Positions 1-10,802 of a stretch of DNA of 64,000 nucleotides are shown in pieces. This DNA comes from an uncultured Methylococcaceae bacterium (GTDB lineage: Bacteria > Pseudomonadota > Gammaproteobacteria > Methylococcales > Methylomonadaceae). Numbering within the stretch: position 1 is the stretch's first letter; every line of letters starts with the position of its first letter. The translations under genes were made by a program, and so were the position numbers. The notes under the pieces are model-generated. The model had not been told where the DNA came from, made no database searches, and saw only the letters and a list, made by a program, of their open reading frames with translations. Where the stretch lies: NCBI GenBank assembly GCA_903866825.1, contig CAIPPE010000123.1:1-64000 (forward strand), read 5' to 3'.

Positions 1-15
1 ACTGCTCCAACAGGA

Positions 16-1455
16 TCATCCCAGATATTTACGATTAACGTGCCTAATCCGCAATAAATAAGTTTGATAGGTGGCGATAAAAATGCGGTTATGTGAATCC
101 TGTACGCTTTTGCTGGTTAGAATAGTGATGGGCGCTGACAGAAATTCACTGTAAGTATTTTTAGCCTGTTTGCGTAACTCCCGACGATCGCAAACAAACA
201 AGACCCGCTTGACCCAACCGGCTTGCATACACACATCAGTCAGCGCAATCGATAAGCGCGTTTTGCCTGTACCGGTCGCTTGCACGGCGAGTGCTTTACG
301 TTGTTTGGTTTCAAAGCGTTCGCAGATTCGTTTTAACGCTTCATGTTGATATAGGCGATTACCCAAGATTTCAGTTTTAGCCGAAACACTATTAAGCGGT
401 TTACGCTCTGTGCGTTGACGGACTTGATATTGCAAACTGGACTTGGAATAAAAGCCATAAAGTTTACGCGGAGGGTAATTTTGCTCTTGATGGTCATCCC
501 AAATCCAGATGTCGTGACCATTGGTATAAAAAATAACCGGACGTTGTCCATGCATTTTTTCTAAACCATCGGCATAAAACCTCGCTTGGTGGCGGCCTGT
601 TTCTGCATCAACAGCGGTCTTTTTTGCTTCAACCACGGCCAGTGGTTTACCGTTATCATCCCATAATACATAGTCAGCATAACCCTCCCCTGTTTGCGTG
701 GGCTGATAGTGGACTTTTTCTTCTAGCGTGACTTGATGAGTGTTCTCTAATTCCCAACCGGCCTCAGCCAATTGTAAGTCGATCAAATGTTTACGAGTAG
801 TTGCTTCATCAAAATGCAACTCATTAACCACTTGCTGACCTTTATAAGCGGCCTTTTGCTTAAGTTGTGTCAACTCTGCTTCGGTGTGTTCTCGTTGAGT
901 CGCCTTTTCGCGCTCCGCAGTTAGTTCGGCTAGTAAAGCCTGCATCTGTGCTTCCTGTTTGGCATATTGCTCCAACAGGGCTTTACGTTCATTTTTATAA
1001 TCGGCTTTAGCGGATTGCGGTGGCTTCGGTTGTTCAAAAGCCTTGATGGTGGCGATATCACCGTTGTTATAAGTAATAAACAGCCAGCGGCTTAGGTCAA
1101 AGGCTTCTTTTAATAACCATTGCGCACTTTGTTCGGTGACTGGATCACCATGAGCGGCTTTATTACCATGAATACGAATCGCATGCAGTTTATCAATCAC
1201 TACTTTGGGCGTAACGGCTGCAAAAGCATCGTTACTCAGCAACTCTATGAATTTGGACAGCGGCGTCCGAGGTAAACTCAGTTCACTATAAACGATGTCC
1301 ACACAGCGTTCTGCAAAATTACGCAATTTAGTGTGTGCACTTTGCGGATCAGCCTGAACATACCGTTCTGCAAAACCCGCTAAACTAGCTAGTTCTGGCC
1401 AAGTGTCTCTAAGAAATTCAAAGTTTTGTGATTGCATAATATCTATTCTGTCCAT
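16..1455 (-). pseudogene. hsdR: Type I restriction enzyme R subunit (HsdR-like), truncated within the helicase domain
   Basis: N-terminal DUF4145-like region, GYADYVLWDDNGKPLAVVEAKKT nuclease motif and ATGTGKTRLSIAL Walker A; homology appears to stop after IFIATYQT and is followed by an unrelated tail and a stop. Paralog of the full HsdR at 26684..30142. Confidence 0.75.
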
Positions 1456-1724
1456 AGCATTCTTCTAGGCGAAGAGTGTGCCAATTTTTATTGAACATCC
1501 AGTTTGATAAGGTCTGATAGTTAAGGAAGTTATTATTTTTTTGCTCAAGGTTATAGGTAACCAGAAGACATATCAATATAAAAATATGATTCTTTATTGA
1601 TTTAGATCATTTTTTTATCTTGCCATAATGGTCATTTGAAAATGTTACTTGAGACACAGAGAGAATATATTCACTAACGGGTGTTAAACCTACAATTTTG
1701 GTGATTATTTCTTAATTTCTGTGT

Positions 1725-2022
1725 GTTCTTGGTGTTTTCGTAGGAGGAACAGGTGTTTTACATACGAAAACACCTGTTCCTCCTGGTTAAACACCTGTTT
1801 TACTGACTAAACCAGCTGTTATTTTATCTTAACCACCTGTTCTACTTAATAAATCACCTGTTCCTCTATCTTAACTGCCTGTTTCATTTACTAAACCAGT
1901 TGTTCCTCTATCTTAACCACCTTTTTCACTTACTTAACCAGTTGTTCCTCTGTCTTAACTACCTGTTCTATTTAATAAACCACCTGTTCCTCACACTAAA
2001 ACACCTGTAACAGATAAATTAA
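1725..2022. repeat. 21-bp-period tandem array (12 forward units 1771-2022, two inverted units 1725-1766), with a 42-bp higher-order A/B alternation
   Basis: Units such as cacctgttcctctatcttaac / cacctgttctacttaataaat follow each other in exact 21-bp register with no indels. Confidence 0.9.
1742..1784. repeat. Perfect 18-bp inverted repeat, 7-nt loop
   Basis: AGGAGGAACAGGTGTTTT-acatacg-AAAACACCTGTTCCTCCT read directly. Confidence 0.95.
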
Positions 2023-2190
2023 CAGAATAACCACTAAGATATCACCAAAGAACTGGCTTTAAACACAATCAACGCCAATATCTTTAAGTAAACCGCCTGT
2101 TATTTAAGTTCAAACCATAATAAGACTATCTTTATTATTAAATGAGCCTATAGTCAATTCTTAGTTGATTATTAATCTAAGGAAAACTGC

Positions 2191-2805
2191 ATGAAGCAAA
2201 CTAAAGTACTACTCAATTTTTTTAAGTTCCCCATCCCAATCAGAATTATCTTTTATCGTAGCATCATCAGTCATTTAACGGGCAATGCTAATTTCTTAGT
2301 GCCTTCAGTTTCTTTAGATTTAGCAACCGCCGCTGTAGATGCGCTTGCGCAGTGCAGTGTCGCAGCCAAAGATGGCGCGCATATAACCCTGGCTAATCGA
2401 AATGATGCCGAAAAAGTGGCCGATGCAATATTTCGGAATTTAGCCAGTTATGTAGAATTTATTGCTTTGGGGGATGACACAATTATTATCAGCAGCGGTT
2501 TTTCGCCCACTAAACAACCCGCACCACACCATAAAAGCATCTTAAGGGTTGTGCATAGTTCACATTCTGGCGGCCTTAAGTTTTCGACCGTGAAAGGGCC
2601 TAGATCTCATGCGTGTATGTGGCGATTTCGTAAAGTATCCACGAATGGTATTGAAAATCCATGGATTGCTGTCGCCACTACGACACAAACCACGTATGAG
2701 GTCACCGGTCTTGAGGTCGGTGTGGCTTATGAAGTCTCAGTCGCAGATGTAACCCCAGAAGGCATCTCTGATTATTGCCAGCCTGTCACCATTATCGTCA
2801 TTTAA
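2191..2805 (+). CDS. Small protein with C-terminal fibronectin type III-like domain (paralog of 35033..35665)
   Basis: ORF; TTYEVTGLEVGVAYEVSVADVTPEGISDYCQPV resembles the FN3 end; N-terminal helical region aligns by eye with the paralog. Confidence 0.7.
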   Translation: MKQTKVLLNFFKFPIPIRIIFYRSIISHLTGNANFLVPSVSLDLATAAVDALAQCSVAAKDGAHITLANRNDAEKVADAIFRNLASYVEFIALGDDTIIISSGFSPTKQPAPHHKSILRVVHSSHSGGLKFSTVKGPRSHACMWRFRKVSTNGIENPWIAVATTTQTTYEVTGLEVGVAYEVSVADVTPEGISDYCQPVTIIVI

Positions 2806-2939
2806 AGTTTTGCTAAGTTTCAAACCTTTAAATCATCTCATTATCTCGGGTGACGAAGGAAAAAATATAGAGGCGTATGAATGATCACATACAATCAGTT
2901 AAACCTTTTACTCGTGTATAATAATCGTTTACAGTTTAA

Positions 2940-3767
2940 ATGCTTACAAATGTTGTTATGTATAAATACGATGGCCTGCTTATTCATGAAAGCCACGATG
3001 ATGAAGGGATTTTAGAGGTTATTGATAATAAAGGGGTCAGATCGCTACACTTTGGCTCTCACCCCAAACAGAGTAGCATGTTAATAGCTGATCCTAACAA
3101 ACTGGTTTTAGATTATGTGAGAGCAATGACCAGTTGGTTATTATTCAAACCCTCATTCGAGGATAATGCCCTACTTATAGGCTTGGGCGGTGGCTCTCTA
3201 ACAAAACACCTTTTGTATCATTTCCCCAATAGCCGTTTAAAAGCAGTAGAACTTAGAAAGAGTGTCGTAAAAATTGCCCGCAGTCATTTTGGACTCCCCT
3301 TAGATCACCGATTAAAAATAATCATTGACGATGGTGGCGATTATATTCGCCAACGAACAGAATCCTATCATGAACATTACAGCCTGTTGTTTGTTGACGC
3401 TTTTGATCATGAAGGATTAGCTGCCTCCATTTGTTGCGAGGCTTTTTTTGATGCTTGCAAAACTTTATTGAAACCCAATGGGATTTTAGTCATTAATCTT
3501 TGGGGTGGTGCACATAATCCAGAGTTCCAACAAGTTTCTTTGTGGTTAAACCGAGGGGTTAATTGGCAAACCTTGTTCCTTCCGGTTCGTGATAGAGGCA
3601 ATATCATAGCTCTAGCATTTAACAACTATACCCCGATCTATTCAATAAAAGACTTAAGATCTAACGCATTGGAGCTTGAACATCTCTATGATATTGAGTT
3701 CCCCTCATTTTTAAGAGACCTGAAAAAACATAATGCTAACACCTTTAACCAATTGATTAAGACATGA
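2940..3767 (+). CDS. Spermidine synthase-like methyltransferase-fold protein
   Basis: [42 protein letters not shown] and [12 protein letters not shown] motifs of the SpeE family. Confidence 0.75.
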   Translation: MLTNVVMYKYDGLLIHESHDDEGILEVIDNKGVRSLHFGSHPKQSSMLIADPNKLVLDYVRAMTSWLLFKPSFEDNALLIGLGGGSLTKHLLYHFPNSRLKAVELRKSVVKIARSHFGLPLDHRLKIIIDDGGDYIRQRTESYHEHYSLLFVDAFDHEGLAASICCEAFFDACKTLLKPNGILVINLWGGAHNPEFQQVSLWLNRGVNWQTLFLPVRDRGNIIALAFNNYTPIYSIKDLRSNALELEHLYDIEFPSFLRDLKKHNANTFNQLIKT

Positions 3768-5932
3768 TTTCCAACCCTTTAGCACCCACACCCAATATCT
3801 TCAACAACCGCAAATATTGGGCACATCGTTTTGGTGTGGCACCGGTATTACCCATGAGCCAAACAGAAATGGATGAGCTTGGCTGGGATAGTTGCGATAT
3901 TATTTTAGTCACCGGAGATGCCTATATTGATCATCCTAGCTTTGGCATGGCATTAATCGGACGCTTGCTAGAAGCACAAGGGTTCAGGGTTGGCATTATT
4001 TCTCAACCAGACTGGACCAGCGCCAAAGATTTTACCAAGCTCGGTAGGCCAAACCTGTTCTTTGGAGTAACAGGGGGAAACATGGACTCTATGGTTAACC
4101 GCTATACGTCTGACAAAAAAATCCGCTCTAATGATGCCTATACGGCCAATGGTGAAGCGGGAAAACGACCAGATCGCGCGGTAAATGTTTACTCTCATCG
4201 TTGTCGTGAAGCCTATAAAGACATACCTATTATTATTGGTGGGATTGAAGCGAGCTTACGACGCATAGCACATTATGATTATTGGTCCGATAAAGTACGT
4301 AAATCTGTGTTACTAGATTCTAAAGCAGATCTGTTGGTGTATGGTAATGCTGAACGTCAGATCGTTGAAATTGCTCACCGTTTAGCACAAGGTGAAGCCA
4401 TATCAGATCTCAAAGGGATTCGAGGCACTGTCCACTTTGTTAAACAAATACCTGAAGGCTGGCGTGTTAAAGACTCCACTGATATTGATAAACCGGGTGC
4501 AATTAGCCCTATTCAAAATCCTTATCAAGAAGAACCTGCTTGCGATACAAAGCCAGATGATTCTTTATCGACTTCTGGAGAGATCTCAATCCCACTAACG
4601 AGTGTTGGCTCAATCAAGCAATTAATGCGAGATTCTCGCTCACAAACCGTTATTCGCTTACCGGCTTATGAAAGTGTAAAAGATGACCCCATCTTATATG
4701 CCCACGCTTCACGCGTCATGCACGGTGAAACCAATCCCGGGAATGCCAGACCACTGATTCAGCAGCATGGAACAAGACAGGTTTGGATTAATCCACCGCC
4801 GATTCCATTAACCACTAAAGAAATGGATGGCGTCTTTGACCTACCCTATTCTCGCGTGCCGCATAAAGCCTACGGTAACGCAAACGTACCGGCCTTCGAA
4901 ATGATTCAACATTCAGTCAACATTATGCGTGGCTGTTTTGGTGGATGTACCTTCTGTTCCATTACTGAGCATGAAGGCCGTATTATCCAAAGTCGTTCTG
5001 AAGATTCTATTATTAAAGAAATTGAGGCGATCCGTGATACCTCACCTAACTTTACCGGTCATATTTCCGATTTAGGGGGTCCCACTGCCAATATGTATCG
5101 GCTGGCCTGTAAAGATCCAAAAATTGAGGCCGCCTGTCGTAAGCCATCCTGTGTGTATCCTGGCATTTGCCCTAATCTCGATACTAACCATACTCCTTTA
5201 ATCAAACTCTATCGGAGAGCGAGAGCTTTGCCGGGTATCAAGAAGATTTTTATCGCGTCCGGTTTACGTTACGACTTGGCCGTTGAATCCCCCGAATATG
5301 TCAAAGAATTAGTCACTCATCATGTCGGAGGTTATCTTAAAATTGCCCCCGAACATACCGAACAAGGGCCTTTATCAAAAATGATGAAACCTGGAATGGG
5401 CACTTACGATCGTTTTAAAGAGATGTTTGACAAGTATTCCAAAGAGGCGGGTAAAGAACAGTATTTAATACCTTATTTTATAGCAGCCCATCCAGGTACG
5501 ACAGATCTTGATATGCTTAACTTAGCTTTATGGCTTAAAAGTCATGGCTTTAGAGCAGATCAGGTTCAGGCATTTTTGCCATCCCCGATGTCTATCGCGA
5601 CAGCCATGTATCATTCAGGAAAAGATACCCTGCATAAAGTGAGTCGTAAAGCGGCGGACATATCTATCCCTAAATCGATCAAACAACGCCGCTTGCATAA
5701 GGCATTTTTACGCTATCATGACCCTAAGAACTGGCTGTTATTACGTGATGCTTTAAACGAAATGGGCCGTAATGATTTAATAGGTAACGGCAAGCATCAC
5801 TTGATTCCTTCTTACCAACCGAAAGGCACTGCAATTACGCCCAACAAGGCCCAACAGTTTAAAACCAAATTTACAGGATTTGATAACAAACCCGCTAAAA
5901 AAGGTTTGGGTCATCATAAAAAAAACCAATAA
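3764..5932 (+). CDS. ygiQ: YgiQ family radical SAM protein
   Basis: [22 protein letters not shown] radical SAM CxxxCxxC; full-length YgiQ-like sequence; start overlaps the upstream stop. Confidence 0.92.
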   Translation: MISNPLAPTPNIFNNRKYWAHRFGVAPVLPMSQTEMDELGWDSCDIILVTGDAYIDHPSFGMALIGRLLEAQGFRVGIISQPDWTSAKDFTKLGRPNLFFGVTGGNMDSMVNRYTSDKKIRSNDAYTANGEAGKRPDRAVNVYSHRCREAYKDIPIIIGGIEASLRRIAHYDYWSDKVRKSVLLDSKADLLVYGNAERQIVEIAHRLAQGEAISDLKGIRGTVHFVKQIPEGWRVKDSTDIDKPGAISPIQNPYQEEPACDTKPDDSLSTSGEISIPLTSVGSIKQLMRDSRSQTVIRLPAYESVKDDPILYAHASRVMHGETNPGNARPLIQQHGTRQVWINPPPIPLTTKEMDGVFDLPYSRVPHKAYGNANVPAFEMIQHSVNIMRGCFGGCTFCSITEHEGRIIQSRSEDSIIKEIEAIRDTSPNFTGHISDLGGPTANMYRLACKDPKIEAACRKPSCVYPGICPNLDTNHTPLIKLYRRARALPGIKKIFIASGLRYDLAVESPEYVKELVTHHVGGYLKIAPEHTEQGPLSKMMKPGMGTYDRFKEMFDKYSKEAGKEQYLIPYFIAAHPGTTDLDMLNLALWLKSHGFRADQVQAFLPSPMSIATAMYHSGKDTLHKVSRKAADISIPKSIKQRRLHKAFLRYHDPKNWLLLRDALNEMGRNDLIGNGKHHLIPSYQPKGTAITPNKAQQFKTKFTGFDNKPAKKGLGHHKKNQ

Positions 5933-5985
5933 CTTATAAAAACACTTTCAAAATAAATATAATCTTGTATAATTGCGGTTTATTC

Positions 5986-6061
5986 GCTGGTTTAGCTCAG
6001 TCGGTAGAGCAGCTGATTTGTAATCAGCCGGTCAGGAGTTCGAATCCCCTAACCAGCTCCA
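5986..6061 (+). tRNA. tRNA-Thr (anticodon TGT), CCA encoded
   Basis: GCTGGTT/AACCAGC acceptor stem, CTGATTTGTAATCAG anticodon arm, GTTCGAATC T-loop. Confidence 0.95.
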
Positions 6062-6091
6062 AGTTTTAAAATATAAAAATAAGAAATATTT

Positions 6092-6167
6092 GCTGGTTTA
6101 GCTCAGTCGGTAGAGCAGCTGATTTGTAATCAGCCGGTCAGGAGTTCGAATCCCCTAACCAGCTCCA
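6092..6167 (+). tRNA. tRNA-Thr (anticodon TGT), second identical copy
   Basis: Identical to 5986..6061, separated by 30 bp. Confidence 0.95.
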
Positions 6168-6174
6168 ATAAATC

Positions 6175-6208
6175 AAAGGCCTGAATGATTTTTCATTCAG
6201 GCCTTTTT
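6175..6208 (+). terminator. Rho-independent terminator after the tRNA-Thr pair
   Basis: aaggcctgaatga/ttcattcaggcctt hairpin followed by a T tract. Confidence 0.85.
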
Positions 6209-6451
6209 TATTGCCCGCTAACTAGTTTTAGAATGAATACACAAAATACACCCCTCCTAAAAATACTCCTCGAATTAAACCATCCCTCGCTTAATGCTTT
6301 ATGGATATTGATGATGAAGAGTGAAGTGGTGAAATTAAATTTTTTGCACCATCTACTTTGGTGGTTTTAAACCCATTCCAACTTGCTCGTGCCCCAACCT
6401 ATTGATTTTATGATTGCGAATTATTGGCATTAACTTTGCAATATTACTGAG

Positions 6452-7597
6452 TTGAATACCCCTTACTTACTCAACTCAGCAACAAGCAGAATTTATATGT
6501 TGATAAAAACGATCACTAAAGCATCTGTAGTTCTCAGCTTAATCGCTACTTTATTAAGTGGCTGTAATCAAGCAGAAACGGAAAAACATGAAGAAGTACT
6601 CACCCTGGAGGCAACCACACCGTTTCGTGAAGATACCTCGGTCACAAAAGAATATGTCTGCCAGATCCATGCTATCAGACACATTGAGATAAGGGCCCTG
6701 GAACGAGGCTACTTACAGAATATCTTTGTGGATGAAGGGCAAATGATGACTAAGGGGCAACCCATGTTCAAAATCATGCCTAACATCTATCAGGCAGAAC
6801 TCCTAAAAGAGCAAGCCGAAGCCAGTACCATGAATATTGAGTACCTCAATACGAAAGGTCTGGCTGATCAAAAAATCGTATCGGCCAATGAATTGGCTTT
6901 AGCTAAAGCCAAACTAGACAAAGCTAATGCGGAAGTAAAAATGGCAGAAACCCACTTGGGATTTACCGACATCAATGCGCCTTTTGATGGCATTATGGAC
7001 CTTTTAGCTGTTAGAAACGGCAGCCTTCTTGATGAAGGCTCGGTATTAACCACATTGTCTGACATTAGCAAACTATGGGTCTATTTCAACGTCCCTGAGG
7101 CTGAATATCTGGATTATAAAATGCACAGTTCTGGTGATGATCGCACCAAAAAAGTACAGATAAGGATGGCTAATGGCCAGATTTTCAATCAAACAGGTGT
7201 GATTGAAACAATAGAAGCTGATTTTGATAATACTGCCGGCAATATTCAATTCCGCGCCACCTTCCCCAATCCTGACAAACTGCTTAGGCATGGCGAGACC
7301 GGAACGATTTTAATGCTCAAACCTTACAATAACGCTTTGCTCATCCCCCAAAAAGCGGTATTCGAAATTATGGACAAAAACTATGTCTATATCATCAACA
7401 AAGAAGGCAAACTTGAACAACGCATGATCAAGATTGAAGCCGAAATACCGCATCTATTTATCGTGAATGAAGGCTTGCAGGAAGATGACAAGATCTTGAT
7501 CGAAGGTTTACGCAAAGTACATTCCGGAGAAGATGTAAAAATCGATTTAAAGTCACCCGAAAAGGTTCGCTCAGAGCTTGAATTATATACAGAGTAA
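6452..7597 (+). CDS. RND efflux periplasmic adaptor (membrane fusion) lipoprotein; start may be internal (MLIKTITKASVVLSLIATLLSGCNQ)
   Basis: Lipobox LLSGC; IHAIRHIEIRALERGYLQNIFVDEGQ and FDGIMDLLAVRNGSLLDEGSVLTTLSDISKLWVYFNVPE, typical of the AcrA/MexE family. Confidence 0.88.
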   Translation: MNTPYLLNSATSRIYMLIKTITKASVVLSLIATLLSGCNQAETEKHEEVLTLEATTPFREDTSVTKEYVCQIHAIRHIEIRALERGYLQNIFVDEGQMMTKGQPMFKIMPNIYQAELLKEQAEASTMNIEYLNTKGLADQKIVSANELALAKAKLDKANAEVKMAETHLGFTDINAPFDGIMDLLAVRNGSLLDEGSVLTTLSDISKLWVYFNVPEAEYLDYKMHSSGDDRTKKVQIRMANGQIFNQTGVIETIEADFDNTAGNIQFRATFPNPDKLLRHGETGTILMLKPYNNALLIPQKAVFEIMDKNYVYIINKEGKLEQRMIKIEAEIPHLFIVNEGLQEDDKILIEGLRKVHSGEDVKIDLKSPEKVRSELELYTE

Positions 7598-7619
7598 CCT
7601 TTTAATCAGAGACTAAATT

Positions 7620-10600
7620 ATGTTTAATATATTTATCAAAAGACCCGTAATGGCGATCGTTTTATCGCTGGTGTTTCTGTTTATGGGGGCATTAGCGATC
7701 CGAACCTTACCGATTGCCCAGTTTCCTGATATTGCGCCACCACGAGTGACGGTTGCCTTATCTTTCCCCGGCGCCAGCGCAGATGTTTTGGTGAAATCAT
7801 CCCTGATTATGATCGAACGCGCTATTAACGGCGTACCTGGGATGAGATATATCACTTCGGATGCGACCAGTGCCGGTGAATCGACTATTCAGGTTTATTT
7901 CAATCTGGGAGTTGATCCAAATATCGCCATGGTCAATGTCAAGACCCGTGTGGATCAGATGATGAGCAGACTGCCAGATCTGGTGCGATTGGAAGGTGTG
8001 ATTGTTAACTTCGTACAGCCCAGCATGCTGATGTATGTGAATCTATACAGTAAAGACAAAAACGCAGATCAGAAGCTTTTATTCAATTACGCTTACGTCA
8101 ATGTACTTCCGGAAATTCAGCGCATATTTGGTATCGCCCAGGCAACCATATTAGGCGCTCGCCAATATGCAATGCGGATTTGGCTGAATCCTGACCGGAT
8201 GCGGGCCTATAGCGTTTCGGTAGATGAAGTGATGGATGCCATTTCAAGTCAAAGTATTATTGGGCGGGCGGGTCGACTAGGCCAAAGTACCGGTATGGCT
8301 GCCCAATCCAAAGAATATGTGCTGATATATAAAGGCCGCTTCAGCAAACCGGAAGAATATGAGGACATTATTATCCGGGCTAACCCGAATGGCGAGATCT
8401 TACGCATTAAAGACATTGGAAAGGTCGATTTAAACAGTGAGTTCTATAATATTTATTCTGATAAGGATTCATTCCCTTCTGCTTCAATTGTACTTAAACA
8501 GAATTACGGTACTAATGCCAGCAAGGTTATAGAAGACGTTAAAGAAAAACTGAAAGAATTGAAAAAAACTTTCCCGGAAGGTATGGACTACGAAATCAAC
8601 TACGATGTATCCCGGTTCGTGGATGCATCTATTGAAAAAGTTCTGCACACCTTGGCTGAAGCTTTCGTACTGGTCTCCCTGGTCGTGTTTGTTTTCCTGG
8701 GCGACTGGCGCTCCACCTTGATCCCGATCCTCGCAGTACCCGTTTCGCTGGTCGGAGCCTTCGCTGTCATGTCAGCGTTCGGACTTTCGATCAACCTGAT
8801 TACTTTATTTGCCTTGGTGCTGGCCATCGGTATCGTGGTAGATGATGCAATTGTAGTGGTCGAGGCCGTACATGCAAAAATGGAAGCTGAAAACGTGACC
8901 CCTTATGTCGCTTCGAAAAAAGTATTGGGCGAAATCGGCGGTGCCATTGTTGCTATAACCTTAGTTATGGTATCCGTGTTTATTCCTATTGCCTTTATGT
9001 CAGGACCGGTGGGGGTATTTTATCGGCAGTTCGCTATCGCCATGTCGTCTTCTATTGTTATTTCGGCGGTTGTGGCCTTATCACTTTCTCCTGTGTTATG
9101 TGCGATGATCCTTAAAAACACACATGGACACCACAAACGCAGAACACCAATCAGCATGTTCATCGATGCCTTCAACACCGTTTTTGAAAAGGTCACGGGG
9201 CGATACATTAAAATCCTTAACTTCGTCATTATGCGGCGTTTGGTAACTTTTTTGGTTTTGGGTGGGTTTTGCTTTGGTATTTATTCGGTCAGTCTAACCC
9301 TACCTTCCGGTTTTATTCCCGGCGAAGACCAAGGTATGATTTATGCGATTATCCAGACACCGCCCGGCTCAACCATAGAGGTGACCAACAAAGTGGCACG
9401 CGAGCTGGAGGTAATAGCCGAAAAAATTGACGGCGTGCAATCGGTTTCTTCCTTGGCTGGTTATGAGGTCCTCACCGAAGGACGGGGTTCGAATGCCGGC
9501 ACCTGTATCATCAACTTGAAAGACTGGTCAGAGCGTAAACATTCCGTTCTGGATGTAATTCATGAACTCGAAGAAAAAACCCATGATATGGGCGCAGTCA
9601 TCGAGTACTTTCAACCCCCTGCAGTACCGGGTTATGGGGCGGCTTCCGGTTTAGCCTTTCGGTTATTGGATAAAACCATAGACACGGATTATTTCGAGTT
9701 CGATAAAATTAACCATACGCTCATGGATGCGCTCCGCAAACGCAAGGAGCTGACCGGTTTATTTACTTTTTATGCAGCCAATTATCCACAATACGAACTC
9801 AAAATCGATAATAAACTGGCCATGCAAAAAGGGGTTTCTATCGAAAAGGCCATGAATAATTTGGACATCATGATCGGTAGTACTTACGAGCAAGGTTTCA
9901 TTCGCTTCAATAACTTCTTTAAGGTGTATGCACAAGCGCTGCCTGAATTCCGACGCTTTCCTGAGGACGTGTTGAATTATTATGTAAAAAATGACAAAGG
10001 CGACATGGTTCCGTACTCAGCCTTTATGACCATGGAGAAAAAACAGGGACCTAACGAAATCACTCGCTATAACCTCTATAACTCGGCCGCTATCCGTGCC
10101 GAGCCAGCTACCGGTTATACCACTGGCGACGCCATCAAGGCGATACAGGAAGTCGCTGCTGAAGTGTTACCTAAAGGCTTTGATATCGCCTGGGAAGGCT
10201 TGTCGTTTGATGAAGCTAAAAGGGGGACTGAAGCGATCGAGATCTTCGTGGTTGTTATCCTGTTTGTGTATCTGGTGTTAGCCGCACAATACGAAAGCTT
10301 TATCTTGCCGTTAATTGTTCTATTTTCGCTGCCTCCCGGAATTTTCGGGGCTTTCTTCCTGCTGAAAACATTGGGCCTTGCCAACGATGTCTATTCCCAG
10401 TTGGGGATGGTAATGCTCATTGGTTTACTTGGCAAGAATGCAGTTTTGATTGTTGAATTCGCCGTACAAAAACAAGGCCAAGGCATGTCCGTTAAAGATG
10501 CGGCAATTGCCGGAGCAAAAGCACGGTTTCGTCCAATTTTGATGACCTCCTTTGCTTTTATTGCCGGTCTGGTACCCTTGGCAATGGCAACGGGTGCCGG

Positions 10601-10802
10601 CGCTGTCGGTAATAGAACGATAGGCACCTCTTCCTTGGGCGGAATGCTATTCGGTACCGTATTTGGGGTCGTCCTTATTCCAGGACTTTATTATATTTTT
10701 GCGAAAATGATAGAAGGTAAATCCTTAGTTAAAAATGAAGATCTTGATCCTTTAACAGAAACTTATCACTACGCTTCAGGGGATGAAAACGATTATGACT
10801 AA
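7620..10802 (+). CDS. RND multidrug efflux inner-membrane permease (HAE1-type)
   Basis: 1060 aa; FIKRPVMAIVLSLVFLFMGALAIRTLPIAQFPDIAPP, PGSTIEVTN, GLLGKNAVLIVEFA. Confidence 0.93.
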   Translation: MFNIFIKRPVMAIVLSLVFLFMGALAIRTLPIAQFPDIAPPRVTVALSFPGASADVLVKSSLIMIERAINGVPGMRYITSDATSAGESTIQVYFNLGVDPNIAMVNVKTRVDQMMSRLPDLVRLEGVIVNFVQPSMLMYVNLYSKDKNADQKLLFNYAYVNVLPEIQRIFGIAQATILGARQYAMRIWLNPDRMRAYSVSVDEVMDAISSQSIIGRAGRLGQSTGMAAQSKEYVLIYKGRFSKPEEYEDIIIRANPNGEILRIKDIGKVDLNSEFYNIYSDKDSFPSASIVLKQNYGTNASKVIEDVKEKLKELKKTFPEGMDYEINYDVSRFVDASIEKVLHTLAEAFVLVSLVVFVFLGDWRSTLIPILAVPVSLVGAFAVMSAFGLSINLITLFALVLAIGIVVDDAIVVVEAVHAKMEAENVTPYVASKKVLGEIGGAIVAITLVMVSVFIPIAFMSGPVGVFYRQFAIAMSSSIVISAVVALSLSPVLCAMILKNTHGHHKRRTPISMFIDAFNTVFEKVTGRYIKILNFVIMRRLVTFLVLGGFCFGIYSVSLTLPSGFIPGEDQGMIYAIIQTPPGSTIEVTNKVARELEVIAEKIDGVQSVSSLAGYEVLTEGRGSNAGTCIINLKDWSERKHSVLDVIHELEEKTHDMGAVIEYFQPPAVPGYGAASGLAFRLLDKTIDTDYFEFDKINHTLMDALRKRKELTGLFTFYAANYPQYELKIDNKLAMQKGVSIEKAMNNLDIMIGSTYEQGFIRFNNFFKVYAQALPEFRRFPEDVLNYYVKNDKGDMVPYSAFMTMEKKQGPNEITRYNLYNSAAIRAEPATGYTTGDAIKAIQEVAAEVLPKGFDIAWEGLSFDEAKRGTEAIEIFVVVILFVYLVLAAQYESFILPLIVLFSLPPGIFGAFFLLKTLGLANDVYSQLGMVMLIGLLGKNAVLIVEFAVQKQGQGMSVKDAAIAGAKARFRPILMTSFAFIAGLVPLAMATGAGAVGNRTIGTSSLGGMLFGTVFGVVLIPGLYYIFAKMIEGKSLVKNEDLDPLTETYHYASGDENDYD

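Noticed and set aside
1771-2022. CRISPR array
   Set aside because: Units are contiguous 21-mers with no unique spacers, and no cas genes are present.
5986-6167. Identical tRNA-Thr pair as a mobile-element attachment site
   Set aside because: No integrase or att-like duplication beyond the tRNAs; ordinary tandem tRNA duplication is sufficient.
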